Source: Archivesica marissinica
Lineage: Eukaryota; Mollusca; Bivalvia; Venerida; Vesicomyidae
Assembly: GCA_014843695.1 (NCBI GenBank)
Contig: CM026400.1
Coordinates: 11,611,395-11,675,394, forward strand
Direction of reading: 5' to 3'
DNA length: 64,000 nucleotides
Made by a program: the position numbers and the translations under genes. This document shows positions 1-12,184 of the stretch, in pieces (the first letter of the stretch is position 1; each line of letters begins with the position of its first letter). The notes below the pieces were generated by a model that was given only the letters and a program-made list of their open reading frames with translations, made no database searches and was not told the DNA's origin.

Positions 1-467
1 CTATGCATACGTAATTATATGCATTGTTTTTGCATGCTTATTTCGATGTAGTGTCGCTTTAAACAGTGTGGGGGCCGATATATGACATTGTTTGAATGTT
101 TCAAGACTGTACATGACCATAATTGGTATACAATTTGTGTTCATGTATTTAAGTATTTCCGTTGCAACTAATCGAACAGCGACGTTACTAATGCACCACG
201 CCGTGTTATTGACAACCATATAGTAACCAGTGCGATTTGTGACGCCAACCAACAACCGGAATGGGATCAACATGGCGAGCGTAAGAACACTGTCAAACTT
301 AAATAATAAACAATTAGTGATATAATACGTACGTGTAATATTCGCAAGTAATTACGAATTAAACGTCCAATCATGGTGCCGCTTTGTCCGGTTGTTGTAC
401 GTTTATGTAGTAGCCAATTAATCCTACTGTAAAATAAATAAATATATAATATAGCATTACTCTAATA
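1..467. other. Unassigned AT-rich flank
   Basis: I see no recognisable gene, RNA or repeat here. A short open frame on the minus strand (1-273) has no familiar motif and no splice context, so I do not call it a gene. Confidence 0.4.
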
Positions 468-618
468 TATTCCCACCAATGCAACCTGCGTTCGATCCTC
501 GGGACGTGAACCATGTCAGCTGGTATGGTGGTCGTCACACTGTACAGGTTGGTTTTATCATGGTCCTCCAGGTCTCCAGGTTCCTCCCATACGAATGACC
601 ACGTAAACGATTTCATCG
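468..618 (+). mobile_element. SINE-B fragment, diverged
   Basis: The stretch carries the SINE-B succession CACCAATGCAACC, GTTCGATCCTCGG, a purine-rich spacer, CAGGTTCCTCCCA and GAATGACCAC, in the same order as better copies at 8963 and 32528. The tRNA-like 5' head and the 3' tail are missing and many bases differ. This is an old truncated copy just upstream of the 80-bp satellite. Confidence 0.7.
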
Positions 619-786
619 GAAAGAGCTGCACTGAGTGATATTTAAGGCATTTTCCGTGAGATATGTTTGAGGGGCTACTAACCCTTTGGGCAATTTGTAG
701 AATGGCATAGATGTGGTTTACTAGTGTATCGAACGGATATTTATGGTTTACGGTTATCAGGTCGCGTACCACAGTATGTAGGTTGA

Positions 787-3700
787 ATAGATACATGATG
801 CAACATGATGCAATCAACTCGTCTAGCGCGTGATGGGGAGATATGTATATATGGTTATTGTAGAGTATAGATACATGATGCAACATGATGCAATCAACTC
901 GTCTAGTGCGTGATGGGGAGATATGTATATATGGTTATTGTATAGTATAGATACATGATGCAACATGATGCAATTAACTCGTCTAGCGCGTGATGGGGAG
1001 ATATGTATATATGGTTATTGTATAGTATAGATACATGATGCAACATGATGCAATCAACTCGTCTAGCGCGTGATGGGGAGATATGTATATATGGTTATTG
1101 TATAGTATAGATACATGATGCAACATGATGCAATCAACTCGTCTAGTGCGTGATGGGGAGATATGTATATATGGTTATTGTATAGTATAGATACATGATG
1201 CAACATGATGCAATCAACTCGTCTAGTGCGTGATGGGGAGATATGTATATATGGTTATTGTATAGTATAGATACATGATGCAACATGATGCAATCAACTC
1301 GTCTAGTGCGTGATGGGGGTATGTGTATATATGGTTATTGTATAGTATAGATACATGATGCAACATGGTGCAATCAACTCGTCTAGTGCGTGATGGGGAG
1401 ATATGTATATATGGTTATTGTATAGTATAGATACATGATGCAACATGGTGCAATCAACTCGTCTAGTGCGTGATGGGGAGATATGTATATATGGTTATTG
1501 TATAGTATAGATACATGATGCAACATGATGCAATCAACTCGTCTAGTGCGTGATGGGGAGATATGTATATATGGTTATTGTATAGTATAGATGATGCAAC
1601 ATGATGCAATCAACTCGTCTAGTGCGTGATGGGGGTATATGTATATATGGTTATTGTATAGTATAGATACATGATGCAACATGATGCAATCAACTCGTCT
1701 AGTGCGTGATGGGGGTATATGTATATATGGTTATTGTATAGTATAGATACATGATGCAACATGGTGCAATCAACTCGTCTAGTGCGTGATGGGGGTATGT
1801 GTATATATGGTTATTGTATAGTATAGATACATGATGCAACATGATGCAATCAACTCGTCTAGTGCGTGATGGGGATATATGTATATATGGTTATTGTATA
1901 GTATAGATACATGATGCAACATGATGCAATCAACTCGTCTAGTGCGTGATGGGGAGATATGTATATATGGTTATTGTATAGTATAGATACATGATGCAAC
2001 ATGATGCAATCAACTCGTCTAGTGCGTGATGGGGAGATATGTATATATGGTTATTGTATAGTATAGATACATGATGCAACATGATGCAATCAACTCGTCT
2101 AGTGCGTGATGGGGAGATATGTATATATGGTTATTGTATAGTATAGATACATGATGCAACATGATGCAATCAACTCGTCTAGTGCGTGATGGGGAGATAT
2201 GTATATATGGTTATTGTATAGTATAGATACATGATGCAACATGGTGCAATCAACTCGTCTAGTGCGTGATGGGGAGATATGTATATATGGATATTGTATA
2301 GTATAGATACATGATGCAACATGATGCAATCAACTCGTCTAGTGCGTGATGGGGGTATATGTATATATGGTTATTGTATAGTATAGATACATGATGCAAC
2401 ATGGTGCAATCAACTCGTCTAGTGCGTGATGGGGAGATATGTATATATGGATATTGTATAGTATAGATACATGATGCAACATGGTGCAATCAACTCGTCT
2501 AGTGCGTGATGGGGAGATATGTATATATGGATATTGTATAGTATAGATACATGATGCAACATGATGCAATCAACTCGTCTAGTGCGTGATGGGGGTATAT
2601 GTATATATGGTTATTGTATAGTATAGATGATGCAACATGATGCAATCAACTCGTCTAGTGCGTGATGGGGGTATATGTATATATGGTTATTGTAGTATAG
2701 ATACATGATGCAACATGATGCAATCAACTCGTCTAGTGCGTGATGGGGAGATATGTATATATGGTTATTGTATAGTATAGATACATGATGCAACATGATG
2801 CAATCAACTCGTCTAGTGCGTGATGGGGATATATGTATATATGGTTATTGTATAGTATAGATACATGATGCAACATGATGCAATCAACTCGTCTAGTGCG
2901 TGATGGGGAGATATGTATATATGGATATTGTATAGTATAGATACATGATGCAACATGATGCAATCAACTCGTCTAGTGCGTGATGGGGGTATATGTATAT
3001 ATGGTTATTGTATAGTATAGATACATGATGCAACATGGTGCAATCAACTCGTCTAGTGCGTGATGGGGGTATGTGTATATATGGTTATTGTATAGTATAG
3101 ATACATGATGCAACATGATGCAATCAACTCGTCTAGTGCGTGATGGGGAGATATGTATATATGGATATTGTATAGTATAGATACATGATGCAACATGATG
3201 CAATCAACTCGTCTAGTGCGTGATGGGGGTATATGTATATATGGTTATTGTATAGTATAGATACATGATGCAACATGATGCAATCAACTCGTCTAGTGCG
3301 TGATGGGGGTATATGTATATATGGTTATTGTATAGTATAGATACATGATGCAACATGGTGCAATCAACTCGTCTAGTGCGTGATGGGGAGATATGTATAT
3401 ATGGTTATTGTATAGTATAGATACATGATGCAACATGATGCAATCAACTCGTCTAGTGCGTGATGGGGAGATATGTATATATGGATATTGTATAGTATAG
3501 ATACATGATGCAACATGATGCAATCAACTCGTCTAGTGCGTGATGGGGAGATATGTATATATGGTTATTGTATAGTATAGATACATGATGCAACATGGTG
3601 CAATCAACTCGTCTAGTGCGTGATGGGGAGATATGTATATATGGTTATTGTATAGTATAGATACATGATGCAACATGATGCAATCAACTCGTCTAGTGCG

Positions 3701-6700
3701 TGATGGGGAGATATGTATATATGGATATTGTATAGTATAGATACATGATGCAACATGATGCAATCAACTCGTCTAGTGCGTGATGGGGAGATATGTATAT
3801 ATGGATATTGTATAGTATAGATACATGATGCAACATGATGCAATCAACTCGTCTAGTGCGTGATGGGGAGATATGTATATATGGTTATTGTATAGTATAG
3901 ATACATGATGCAACATGGTGCAATCAACTCGTCTAGTGCGTGATGGGGAGATATGTATATATGGTTATTGTATAGTATAGATACATGATGCAACATGATG
4001 CAATCAACTCGTCTAGTGCGTGATGGGGAGATATGTATATATGGTTATTGTATAGTATAGATGATGCAACATGATGCAATCAACTCGTCTAGTGCGTGAT
4101 GGGGGTATGTGTATATATGGTTATTGTATAGTATAGATACATGATGCAACATGATGCAATCAACTCGTCTAGTGCGTGATGGGGTATATGTATATATGGT
4201 TATTGTATAGTATAGATACATGATGCAACATGGTGCAATCAACTCGTCTAGTGCGTGATGGGGGTATATGTATATATGGTTATTGTATAGTATAGATACA
4301 TGATGCAACATGATGCAATCAACTCGTCTAGTGCGTGATGGGGAGATATGTATATATGGTTATTGTATAGTATAGATACATGATGCAACATGATGCAATC
4401 AACTCGTCTAGTGCGTGATGGGGAGATATGTATATATGGATATTGTATAGTATAGATACATGATGCAACATGATGCAATCAACTCGTCTAGTGCGTGATG
4501 GGGGTATATGTATATATGGTTATTGTATAGTATAGATACATGATGCAACATGGTGCAATCAACTCGTCTAGTGCGTGATGGGGGTATATGTATATATGGT
4601 TATTGTATAGTATAGATACATGATGCAACATGATGCAATCAACTCGTCTAGTGCGTGATGGGGAGATATGTATATATGGATATTGTATAGTATAGATACA
4701 TGATGCAACATGATGCAATCAACTCGTCTAGCGCGTGATGGGGAGATATGTATATATGGATATTGTATAGTATAGATACATGATGCAACATGATGCAATC
4801 AACTCGTCTAGTGCGTGATGGGGAGATATGTATATATGGTTATTGTATAGTATAGATACATGATGCAACATGATGCAATCAACTCGTCTAGTGCGTGATG
4901 GGGAGATATGTATATATGGTTATTGTATAGTATAGATACATGATGCAACATGATGCAATCAACTCGTCTAGTGCGTGATGGGGGTATATGTATATATGGT
5001 TATTGTATAGTATAGATACATGATGCAACATGGTGCAATCAACTCGTCTAGTGCGTGATGGGGAGATATGTATATATGGATATTGTATAGTATAGATACA
5101 TGATGCAACATGATGCAATCAACTCGTCTAGTGCGTGATGGGGGTATATGTATATATGGTTATTGTATAGTATAGATACATGATGCAACATGATGCAATC
5201 AACTCGTCTAGTGCGTGATGGGGGTATATGTATATATGGTTATTGTATAGTATAGATACATGATGCAACATGATGCAATCAACTCGTCTAGTGCGTGATG
5301 GGGAGATATGTATATATGGATATTGTATAGTATAGATACATGATGCAACATGATGCAATCAACTCGTCTAGCGCGTGATGGGGAGATATGTATATATGGA
5401 TATTGTATAGTATAGATACATGATGCAACATGATGCAATCAACTCGTCTAGTGCGTGATGGGGAGATATGTATATATGGATATTGTATAGTATAGATACA
5501 TGATGCAACATGATGCAATCAACTCGTCTAGTGCGTGATGGGGGTATGTGTATATGGTTATTGTATAGTATAGATACATGATGCAACATGGTGCAATCAA
5601 CTCGTCTAGTGCGTGATGGGGAGATATGTATATATGGATATTGTATAGTATAGATACATGATGCAACATGATGCAATCAACTCGTCTAGTGCGTGATGGG
5701 GGTATATGTATATATGGATATTGTATAGTATAGATACATACATGATGCAACATGATGCAATCAACTCGTCTAGTGCGTGATGGGGAGATATGTATATATG
5801 GATATTGTATAGTATAGATACATACATGATGCAACATGATGCAATCAACTCGTCTAGTGCGTGATGGGGGTATATGTATATATGGATATTGTATAGTATA
5901 GATACATCATGATGCAACATGATGCAATCAACTCGTCTAGTGTGTGATGGGGAGATATGTATATATGGATATTGTATAGTATAGATACATGATACAACAT
6001 GATGCAATCAACTCGTCTAGTGCGTGATGGGGAGATATGTATATATGGATATTGTATAGTATTGATACATGATGCAACATGATGCAATCAACTCGTCTAG
6101 TGCGTGATGGGGGTATATGTATATATGGTTATTGTATAGTATAGATACATACATGATGCAACATGGTGCAATCAACTCGTCTAGCGCGTGATAGGGAGAT
6201 ATGTATATATGGATATTGTATAGTATAGATACATGATGCAACATGGTGCAATCAACTCGTCTAGTGTGTGATGGGGAGATATGTATATATGGATATTGTA
6301 TAGTATAGATACATGATGCAACATGATGCAATCAACTCGTCTAGTGTGTGATGGGGGTATATGTATATATGGATATTGTATAGTATAGATGATGCAACAT
6401 GATGCAATCAACTCGTCTAGTGCGTGATGGGGGTATATGTATATATGGTTATTGTATAGTATAGATACATGATACAACATGGTGCAATCAACTCGTCTAG
6501 CGCGTGATGGGGAGATATGTATATATGGATATTGTATAGTATAGATACATGATGCAACATGATGCAATCAACTCGTCTAGCGCGTGATGGGGAGATTTTT
6601 ATATATGGATATTGTATAGTATAGATACATGATGCAACATGATGCAATCAACTCGTCTAGCGCGTGATGGGGAGATATGTATATATGGATATTGTATAGT

Positions 6701-6840
6701 ATAGATACATGATGCAACATGATGCAATCAACTCGTCTAGCGCGTGATGGGGAGATATGTATATATGGTTATTGTATAGTATAGATACATGATACAACAT
6801 GATGCAATCAACTCGTCTAGTGTGTGATGGGGAGATATGT
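787..6840. repeat. 80-bp tandem satellite, about 76 copies
   Basis: The 80-bp unit contains GATACATGATGCAACATGAT, CAACTCGTCTAGTGCGTGAT and ATGTATATATGG. It repeats with very high identity for 6.05 kb. Variant sites recur in blocks: GGGGAGATAT versus GGGGGTATAT, ATGATGCAAT versus ATGGTGCAAT, GGTTATTG versus GGATATTG, and AGCGCG versus AGTGCG. AGCGCG is commonest at the two ends. Indels of 4 bp (ACAT) recur at 1591, 2627, 4060 and 6390 (loss) and near 5735, 5820 and 6145 (gain), as expected from unequal exchange. The 76-133 residue open frames on the minus strand are by-products, because 80 is not a multiple of three. Confidence 0.98.
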
Positions 6841-7811
6841 ACTAGCAGATCACGAGGTTAGAGGGACAGATACGTTGTTGATATATTCTGGATACTAATT
6901 GAATGTGTATATATGTATATTGTATAGCAAAAGTGAAAGTGAAAGTTCAAACTGGTTATTGAGATAAACACTATGGGAAATCACGAACAACTGTAATATA
7001 TATATATATGTGTGTGTGTATTTAGGGTCAACAAGCAGGTGAATGCTAACTCGCCATATGGCGATTTATTGGTTGTATTAGATATATCGAGTTTTTGTAA
7101 ATGAAATATTTGTGGATTTAGTAGTAGTAGTAATCTTTATTTACATCTCATACGTACAATATTTACAATAATATTACATGTATAGTTTACATAATAAAAG
7201 TACAATGCCACTCCAAATGGAGTTATAAGAGATGAATAAAATTATACATACTCATTTATCACAGTATGTTAGGGATAAAGCTGCAATATCCCTGCTAATC
7301 GGATATTAAAAACTGCTCCTAAACAATTATAAAACACTTAAATACAAAATAGGTACTACTTCTCACTGATTAAGAATTGGTCATATGAAATCTAATTTCG
7401 CTTTGGTCAGATCATAGTGAATATGATTAGCAGAGATATTACAGACGAGATAAAAAAATTGCAGTTAGAAATACAAAGAAATAATGGCATTATTCACAAA
7501 TTTAATTTGTTTAAATTTATGTTCAAATAACATTTCTTTTTCTTGTTTATCATTCCTAGATGCTATTTGCGTATACATTCATACGTCGATATATCAAACA
7601 AAGTAATTAGTACAGCATTACAAGATGGCGAGATGGCATCACTAGAAGTGCGTACCTTGGTGTTGTACATGCGGCCATTTTGGATTTCGGCCATTTTGAA
7701 CACTTTCACAAGCCTGGTTGTGCGTACTCTCACCTATATCATATGTTAATTGACCCTATCTGTTGAAAAATCACATCGAATCATAGCATCATTCGGAAGC
7801 CTAAGTGAACA
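6841..7811. other. Unique AT-rich spacer
   Basis: This spacer between the 80-bp array and a SINE-C has no convincing gene. It holds an alternating TA/TG tract near 6995-7020 and a probable LINE 3' end at 7113-7190. A 68-residue open frame at 7543-7749 shows no recognisable motif. Confidence 0.5.
7113..7190 (-). mobile_element. Probable non-LTR retrotransposon 3' end
   Basis: Read on the minus strand the stretch ends in AAATAAAGATTACTACTACT, an AATAAA-type signal followed by a short trinucleotide tail. Animal CR1/L2-type LINEs and their SINEs often end this way. No coding part is attached, so the assignment is tentative. Confidence 0.4.
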
Positions 7812-8061
7812 TGTGGAAGTCGTGATAGCGCAGTGGATGGGCGTTCAGTGGATGCGCGTTCGCTTCAGGTGCGAAATGTCCGGAGTTCGAGCCCCGCTGT
7901 AGCCGTTACGATTGTGCCCTTATGCAATGCATTTAGATTCCACGTTGCCTCTTCTTTCTCCCTCGTGGCGATGGCGATTCCAGCAGGAATGAGGTCTCGA
8001 GAATGATTAATATAAGTTGAAAGAACTTGTTTCGCAATCGAGCTAAAATAAATTTGTATAA
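7812..8061 (+). mobile_element. SINE-C, near full length
   Basis: The copy has a tRNA-like head with an A box (TAGCGCAGTGG) and a B box (AGTTCGAGCCC), then the family body (GCCGTTACGATTGTGCCC) and the tail TTGTTTCGCAATCGAGCT with AAATAAATTTGTATAAA. The head holds an extra tandem copy of about 15 bp (CAGTGGATGGGCGTT then CAGTGGATGCGCGTT) over the A-box region, which other copies lack. Confidence 0.9.
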
Positions 8062-8448
8062 AAAGTGAAACATGTCCACGATAGTCACTTCCTGTTTCCG
8101 GACTATTGGCGTTGCTCATGTGGGAATTCGGCATCAATACCAGTTAAAGACATTGTGCCGACATATATTACGGACTGGCAGGTGAATATGGTATACGTAA
8201 AGTTATGTTATAAAATTAATCTGTCCGGGTCTCAAAATATACCCTGTAAATATTATAGCCAGTTAGAACAGTTACAAGTGAGTTTATCATGTAGCATGAG
8301 GAAAGCAATCATAAGTAGTATATATACTGTTACTGTCATCTGCCTACATCACTTTAGCACAACACCCACCCAGATGCATTACTTGTAGTTTACGCTATGT
8401 TATACGACATACTACATAGCCTGGCTTCCAAGTCTGTCAATTTGTCAC

Positions 8449-8703
8449 GTAATCCAGGGATCGCTGGTTCGATCCCCCGTTTGACCCTAATAAAATTAAA
8501 AGTATTTCAGATGGGACGTTAAACCGAGGTCTCGTGTCGGTGCCTAACATCCTACGCGTAACAGAACCACAGGAGACTCTGGAATGGGTCTATGTCTGTA
8601 TCATTGCACTATCCTCCAAAAATCTAAAATGACTAATCTCTTCAGGAGGCGTCGCTCATATGAGTAACCGGTAGCGACGATAAATAAACGTAAAACACAC
8701 ACT
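8449..8703 (+). mobile_element. SINE-A, head-truncated
   Basis: The copy begins inside the tRNA-like head at GTAATCCAGGGATCGC, then has the B box GGTTCGATCCC. The family body follows (GACGTTAAACCGAGGTCTCG, GGAGACTCTGGAATGGGTC, TCTTCAGGAGGCGTCGCTCA), ending in the AATAAACGTAAAACACACAC tail. The first 35 or so bases of the head are replaced by unrelated sequence. Confidence 0.9.
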
Positions 8704-8962
8704 CAATTTGTCACTTTTTAATTTCTGGCAAAATCAGAGACTTAACACGGCTCAATTTCGATCGGTCTTGGGTCTTAAATGAATATATTTATATAACTGA
8801 CGATGCAACGTATAGAAACGCCTGTTCTAACGACGTACAACAAACCACCTCTACATATACTGTTCATTTACAGTTTATATTCAGCAAATCAGTGATGTAA
8901 TTCTTGGCAATAACATTAACAGTTATATTAATAATTTGCGCAGCTAACAACTACCTAACATA

Positions 8963-9212
8963 CTGTCCGATAAGCGCAGTGGTTAGCGCACTCGCTTCTC
9001 ACCAATGCAACCCGGGTTAGATCCTCGGACCAGGAAGTATGTGAGATGGTACGGTGGTCGTCCAGATCGGACAGGTGGGTTTTCTCCGGGTACTCCGGTT
9101 TCCTCCCACATGAATGACCGCATATACGCTTTCATCCGCGCCAACGAGAGCGATTAATATAAGTTGTTAGAAATTGTTTCGCAATCATTGTAAAATAAAT
9201 AAAGTTTAAATA
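8963..9212 (+). mobile_element. SINE-B, near full length
   Basis: The tRNA-like head runs from CTGTCCGATAAGCGCAGTGG (A box) to GGGTTAGATCCTCGG (a mutated B box). The body holds GTATGTGAGATGGTACGGTG and CCGGTTTCCTCCCACATGAA. The tail, GATTAATATAAGTTGTTAGA then TTGTTTCGCAATC and AAATAAATAAAG, closely matches the SINE-C tail. Confidence 0.92.
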
Positions 9213-9582
9213 ATCAAACTTTATTTAACAAAATGTGCAATATCGTCTCAGTACTATCACATATACTTTATCTATGTTGATATTATATTAATAACGTATG
9301 CAACTGGCAACTACCTAACAGTTACAGTAACTACTTCAAGTATTTTTAAATAGTACATTTTATAAATTACATAGCTGTTATTACCTGGTAAAAAGGTGTT
9401 TCCATTATTTTCTTCTTAGCTCGTTGGTAGCCTATATGAATGTGTTTTGTTCGAGGGATAATCAATAAGTACGAGTGAAGTCGATGAAGCTACAACTACC
9501 AGAAGTTGTGATATCCGATAAACAATGTATGAAACTCACTGTAAGCCCATAAGTATGCATGCACGAAACTGTAATGTATTGT

Positions 9583-10139
9583 CAGGCCCGTAGCCACACT
9601 GAGGGACACGAATGACCATACACGCTTTCGTCTGCGTCAAGGGAAGTAATTAATATAGGTCGTTAAAGCCACACTGAGGAACACGAATGACCATATACGC
9701 TTTCTCCTGCGCCAAGGAGAGTGATTAATATAGGTTGTTAAAGCCACACTGAGGAACACGAATGACCATATACGCTTTCTCCTGCGCCAAGGAGAGTGAT
9801 TAATATAGGTCGTTAAAGCCACACTGAGGCACACGAATGACCATATACGCTTTCTCCTGCGTCAAGGAGAGTGATTAATATAGGTCGTTAAAGCCACAAT
9901 AAGGAACCCGAATGACCATATAAGCTTTCTCCTGCGTCAAGGAGAGTGATTAATATAGGTCGTTAAAGCCACAATAAGGAACACGAATGACCATATACGC
10001 TTTCGTCTGCGTCAAGGAGAGTGATTAATATAGGTTATTAAAGCCACACTGAGGCACACCGAGGTACACTGAGGCACACCGAGGTACACTGAGGCACACT
10101 GAGGCAGACTGAGGCACACTGAGGCAGCTGCCTCGGTTA
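9583..10139. repeat. 75-bp tandem array built from a SINE-B 3' segment, inside a transposon-like terminus
   Basis: About 5.5 units of 75 bp. Each carries GAATGACCATATACGCTTTC and GAGAGTGATTAATATAGGT, which is the SINE-B 3' half, fused to AAAGCCACACTGAGG. The block opens with CAGGCCCGTAGCCACACTGA, a sequence seen again at 15412 on the minus strand. It closes (10045-10135) with a 10-bp repeat, CACTGAGGCA/CACCGAGGTA, and CTGCCTCGGTTAAAATTT. The simplest reading is a transposon end that received a SINE tail, after which the junction was amplified. Because 75 is divisible by three, frames over the array stay open; they are not genes. Confidence 0.85.
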
Positions 10140-10620
10140 AAATTTCCAAAGTAAAACAAAATACATGTACAAAAATGAAATAAATAAAATGCAAACAACT
10201 ATCCCTTTGCTGTATAAAATGTTGACTACGATACTGGTTGTGCTAACTTTGTATAAACTAAACATTGTTCTAGTGATATTCTAACTGCAGATTATTACAT
10301 GAAGTTGTGACAAATGGATTATTTTAGGCGTGTTTCTAGTGCATGGACTCGCTTAATGAAATTTATGAGATACTTTGGTCAGTTACTGCCCCTGAATACT
10401 CCCTAAAAGTGTTTAGGTCCTCCTAAGTTGTTTCCTCTGTTTTTATCGTTGTTTCCTTTGCACATAATGCAATATATTTTCTTCCACTTTCTCATATTAT
10501 AATTATTATGTTACTATATCTCAATATATTACCTACAGTATACCCAATGCGTACACATTCTGTAATTTATGTTCATCAATAAACTAACATGATTTGGATA
10601 AAATCACATTTATCTGTTAC
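10140..10620. other. Unassigned spacer
   Basis: AT-rich sequence with no gene, RNA or repeat that I recognise. Confidence 0.4.
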
Positions 10621-10702
10621 GGAACAACTGTAAAAACAAAGGATTCCAACTGAAAGGACCGCTATAAATTTAGGGATAGATCGGACTTTATCTGGCAAGA
10701 AA
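10621..10702 (+). repeat. Dispersed ~87-bp repeat, copy 1
   Basis: The segment GGAACAACTGTAAAAACAAA, GGATTCCAACTGAAA, TAGGGATAGATCGGACTTTA and TCTGGCAAG is shared in order with copies at 33718-33804 (minus) and 55872-55960 (plus). I cannot assign it to a known family. No coding potential or tRNA-like boxes are visible. Confidence 0.75.
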
Positions 10703-10984
10703 AGCCAGCGAGGTCGCTCATTAGTATATGTGATGCAATTCAACGTTGTTTAATAAAATTCACACAAAAATAGGGTTGATTGAAGCGGGCCGACACTTCT
10801 GAAAGCCTAAGTTATATTTGCTACCCCTTGTAAACTGGAGCAAGCTTGCCTTGCGCTAAGTTATAATCTAATTTACAAGTTATTTATTAATCATTTGAGT
10901 TTAAAATGCTAGACATCTCAAATACTTTCTTCATTTCAGGTATATATACATTTGTTAAACTTATACTATATGTTAATCATGTCG

Positions 10985-11066
10985 GTTAATAGCTATGCAT
11001 AGCTAATGTTCATTGTTTAATCATGCCGACTCAAAATAAATGTTGTATCTTGTATCTTGTGTATCT
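10985..11066 (+). mobile_element. Probable retroelement 3' tail with TATCTTG repeats
   Basis: The stretch ends in CATGCCGACTCAAAATAAAT followed by TTGTATCTTGTATCTTG. A related end (CGTCGGCTCAACATAAATCT then TATCTTATCTT) occurs at 19502-19545. An AATAAA-like signal plus a short simple tail suggests a non-LTR element 3' end with no coding part attached. Confidence 0.4.
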
Positions 11067-11242
11067 CGTAGTGGCACTGTCAATTTACAATGTTGACGTA
11101 TTCGATGCGTCTGCTCGAAAAGCTATCAAATTAATGATTCAAGGCATGTGTATACATGCACGAATTTTTCGTGCACGCCTAGACCATGGTTTTCACTAAG
11201 TCGACAGTTGAATGTCATTTGGTGCACACATAGCACGCTTTT

Positions 11243-11890
11243 CACACGTCGGAATGAGGCAACATGTAGTGCCGATAAACATAGGCAAGCACACGTCGGA
11301 ATGGTGTAACATGTAGTGCCGATAAACATAGGCAAGCACACGTCGGAATGAGGAAACATGTAGTGCCGATAAACATAGGCAAGCACACGTCGGAATGGTG
11401 TAACATGTAGTGCCGATAAACATAGGCAAACACACGACGGAATGGTGCATCATGTAGTGCCGATAAACATAGGCAAACACACATCGGAATGATGTAACAT
11501 GTAGTGCCGATAAACATAGGCAAACACACGACGGAATGGTGCATCATGTAGTGCCGATAAACATAGGCAAACACACATCGGAATGATGTAACATGTAGTG
11601 CCGATAAACAAAGGCAAGCACACGTCGGAATGAGGAAACATGTAGTGCCGATAAACATAGACAAGCACACGTCGGAATGAGGAAACATGTAGTGCCGATA
11701 AACATAGGCAAGCACACATCGGAATGAGGAAACATGTAGTGCCGATAAACATAGACAAGCACACGTCGGAATGAGGAATCATGTAGTGCCGATAAACATA
11801 GGCAAACACACGTCGGAATGAGGCAGCATGTAGTGCCGATAAACATAGGCAAACACACGTCGGAATGGTGCAGCATGTAGTGCCGATAAA
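11243..11890. repeat. 47-bp tandem array, about 14 copies
   Basis: The unit contains CACACGTCGGAATGAGGAAA, CATGTAGTGCCGATAAACAT and AGGCAAG. Variants include GGTGTAA, GGTGCAT and GATGTAA in place of GAGGAAA. Open frames of up to 165 residues on the minus strand come only from the absence of stops in the unit. Confidence 0.97.
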
Positions 11891-11952
11891 CGCACACACG
11901 TACGCACACATGTACGCACACACGTACGCACACACGTACGCACACATGTATC
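11891..11952. repeat. 12-bp CGCACACACGTA repeat with perfect pyrimidine-purine alternation
   Basis: About five units of CGCACACACGTA/CGCACACATGTA directly follow the 47-bp array. Every step for about 62 bp alternates pyrimidine and purine, the classic sequence requirement for left-handed DNA under supercoiling. Confidence 0.9.
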
Positions 11953-12184
11953 ATGCTTACGGAGTAAAGTAGTTTCCCAATATTTCTTGTCATGTTTCAC
12001 AATCTCCCAGGACCAATCGATCATGTCGTAATATCTATGCTACAAAGAATTAACCCGTGACGGACGTGAGTAGATTTATTTACATTATATAGTTATTAAC
12101 AACCGCTTTGGTTGAATTATCGTTTTTCTTTCTAAGTCTTGGGCATGCTTTCCAAGTTCTTGAAAACCCTTGACAATGTTAATA

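Noticed and set aside
371..886. A 171-residue minus-strand frame
   Set aside because: It combines satellite units and a SINE-B fragment read backwards; no protein motif.
11126..12024. Several 80-165 residue minus-strand frames with LPMFIGTTC-type repeats
   Set aside because: They are translations of the 47-bp array and its 12-bp neighbour.
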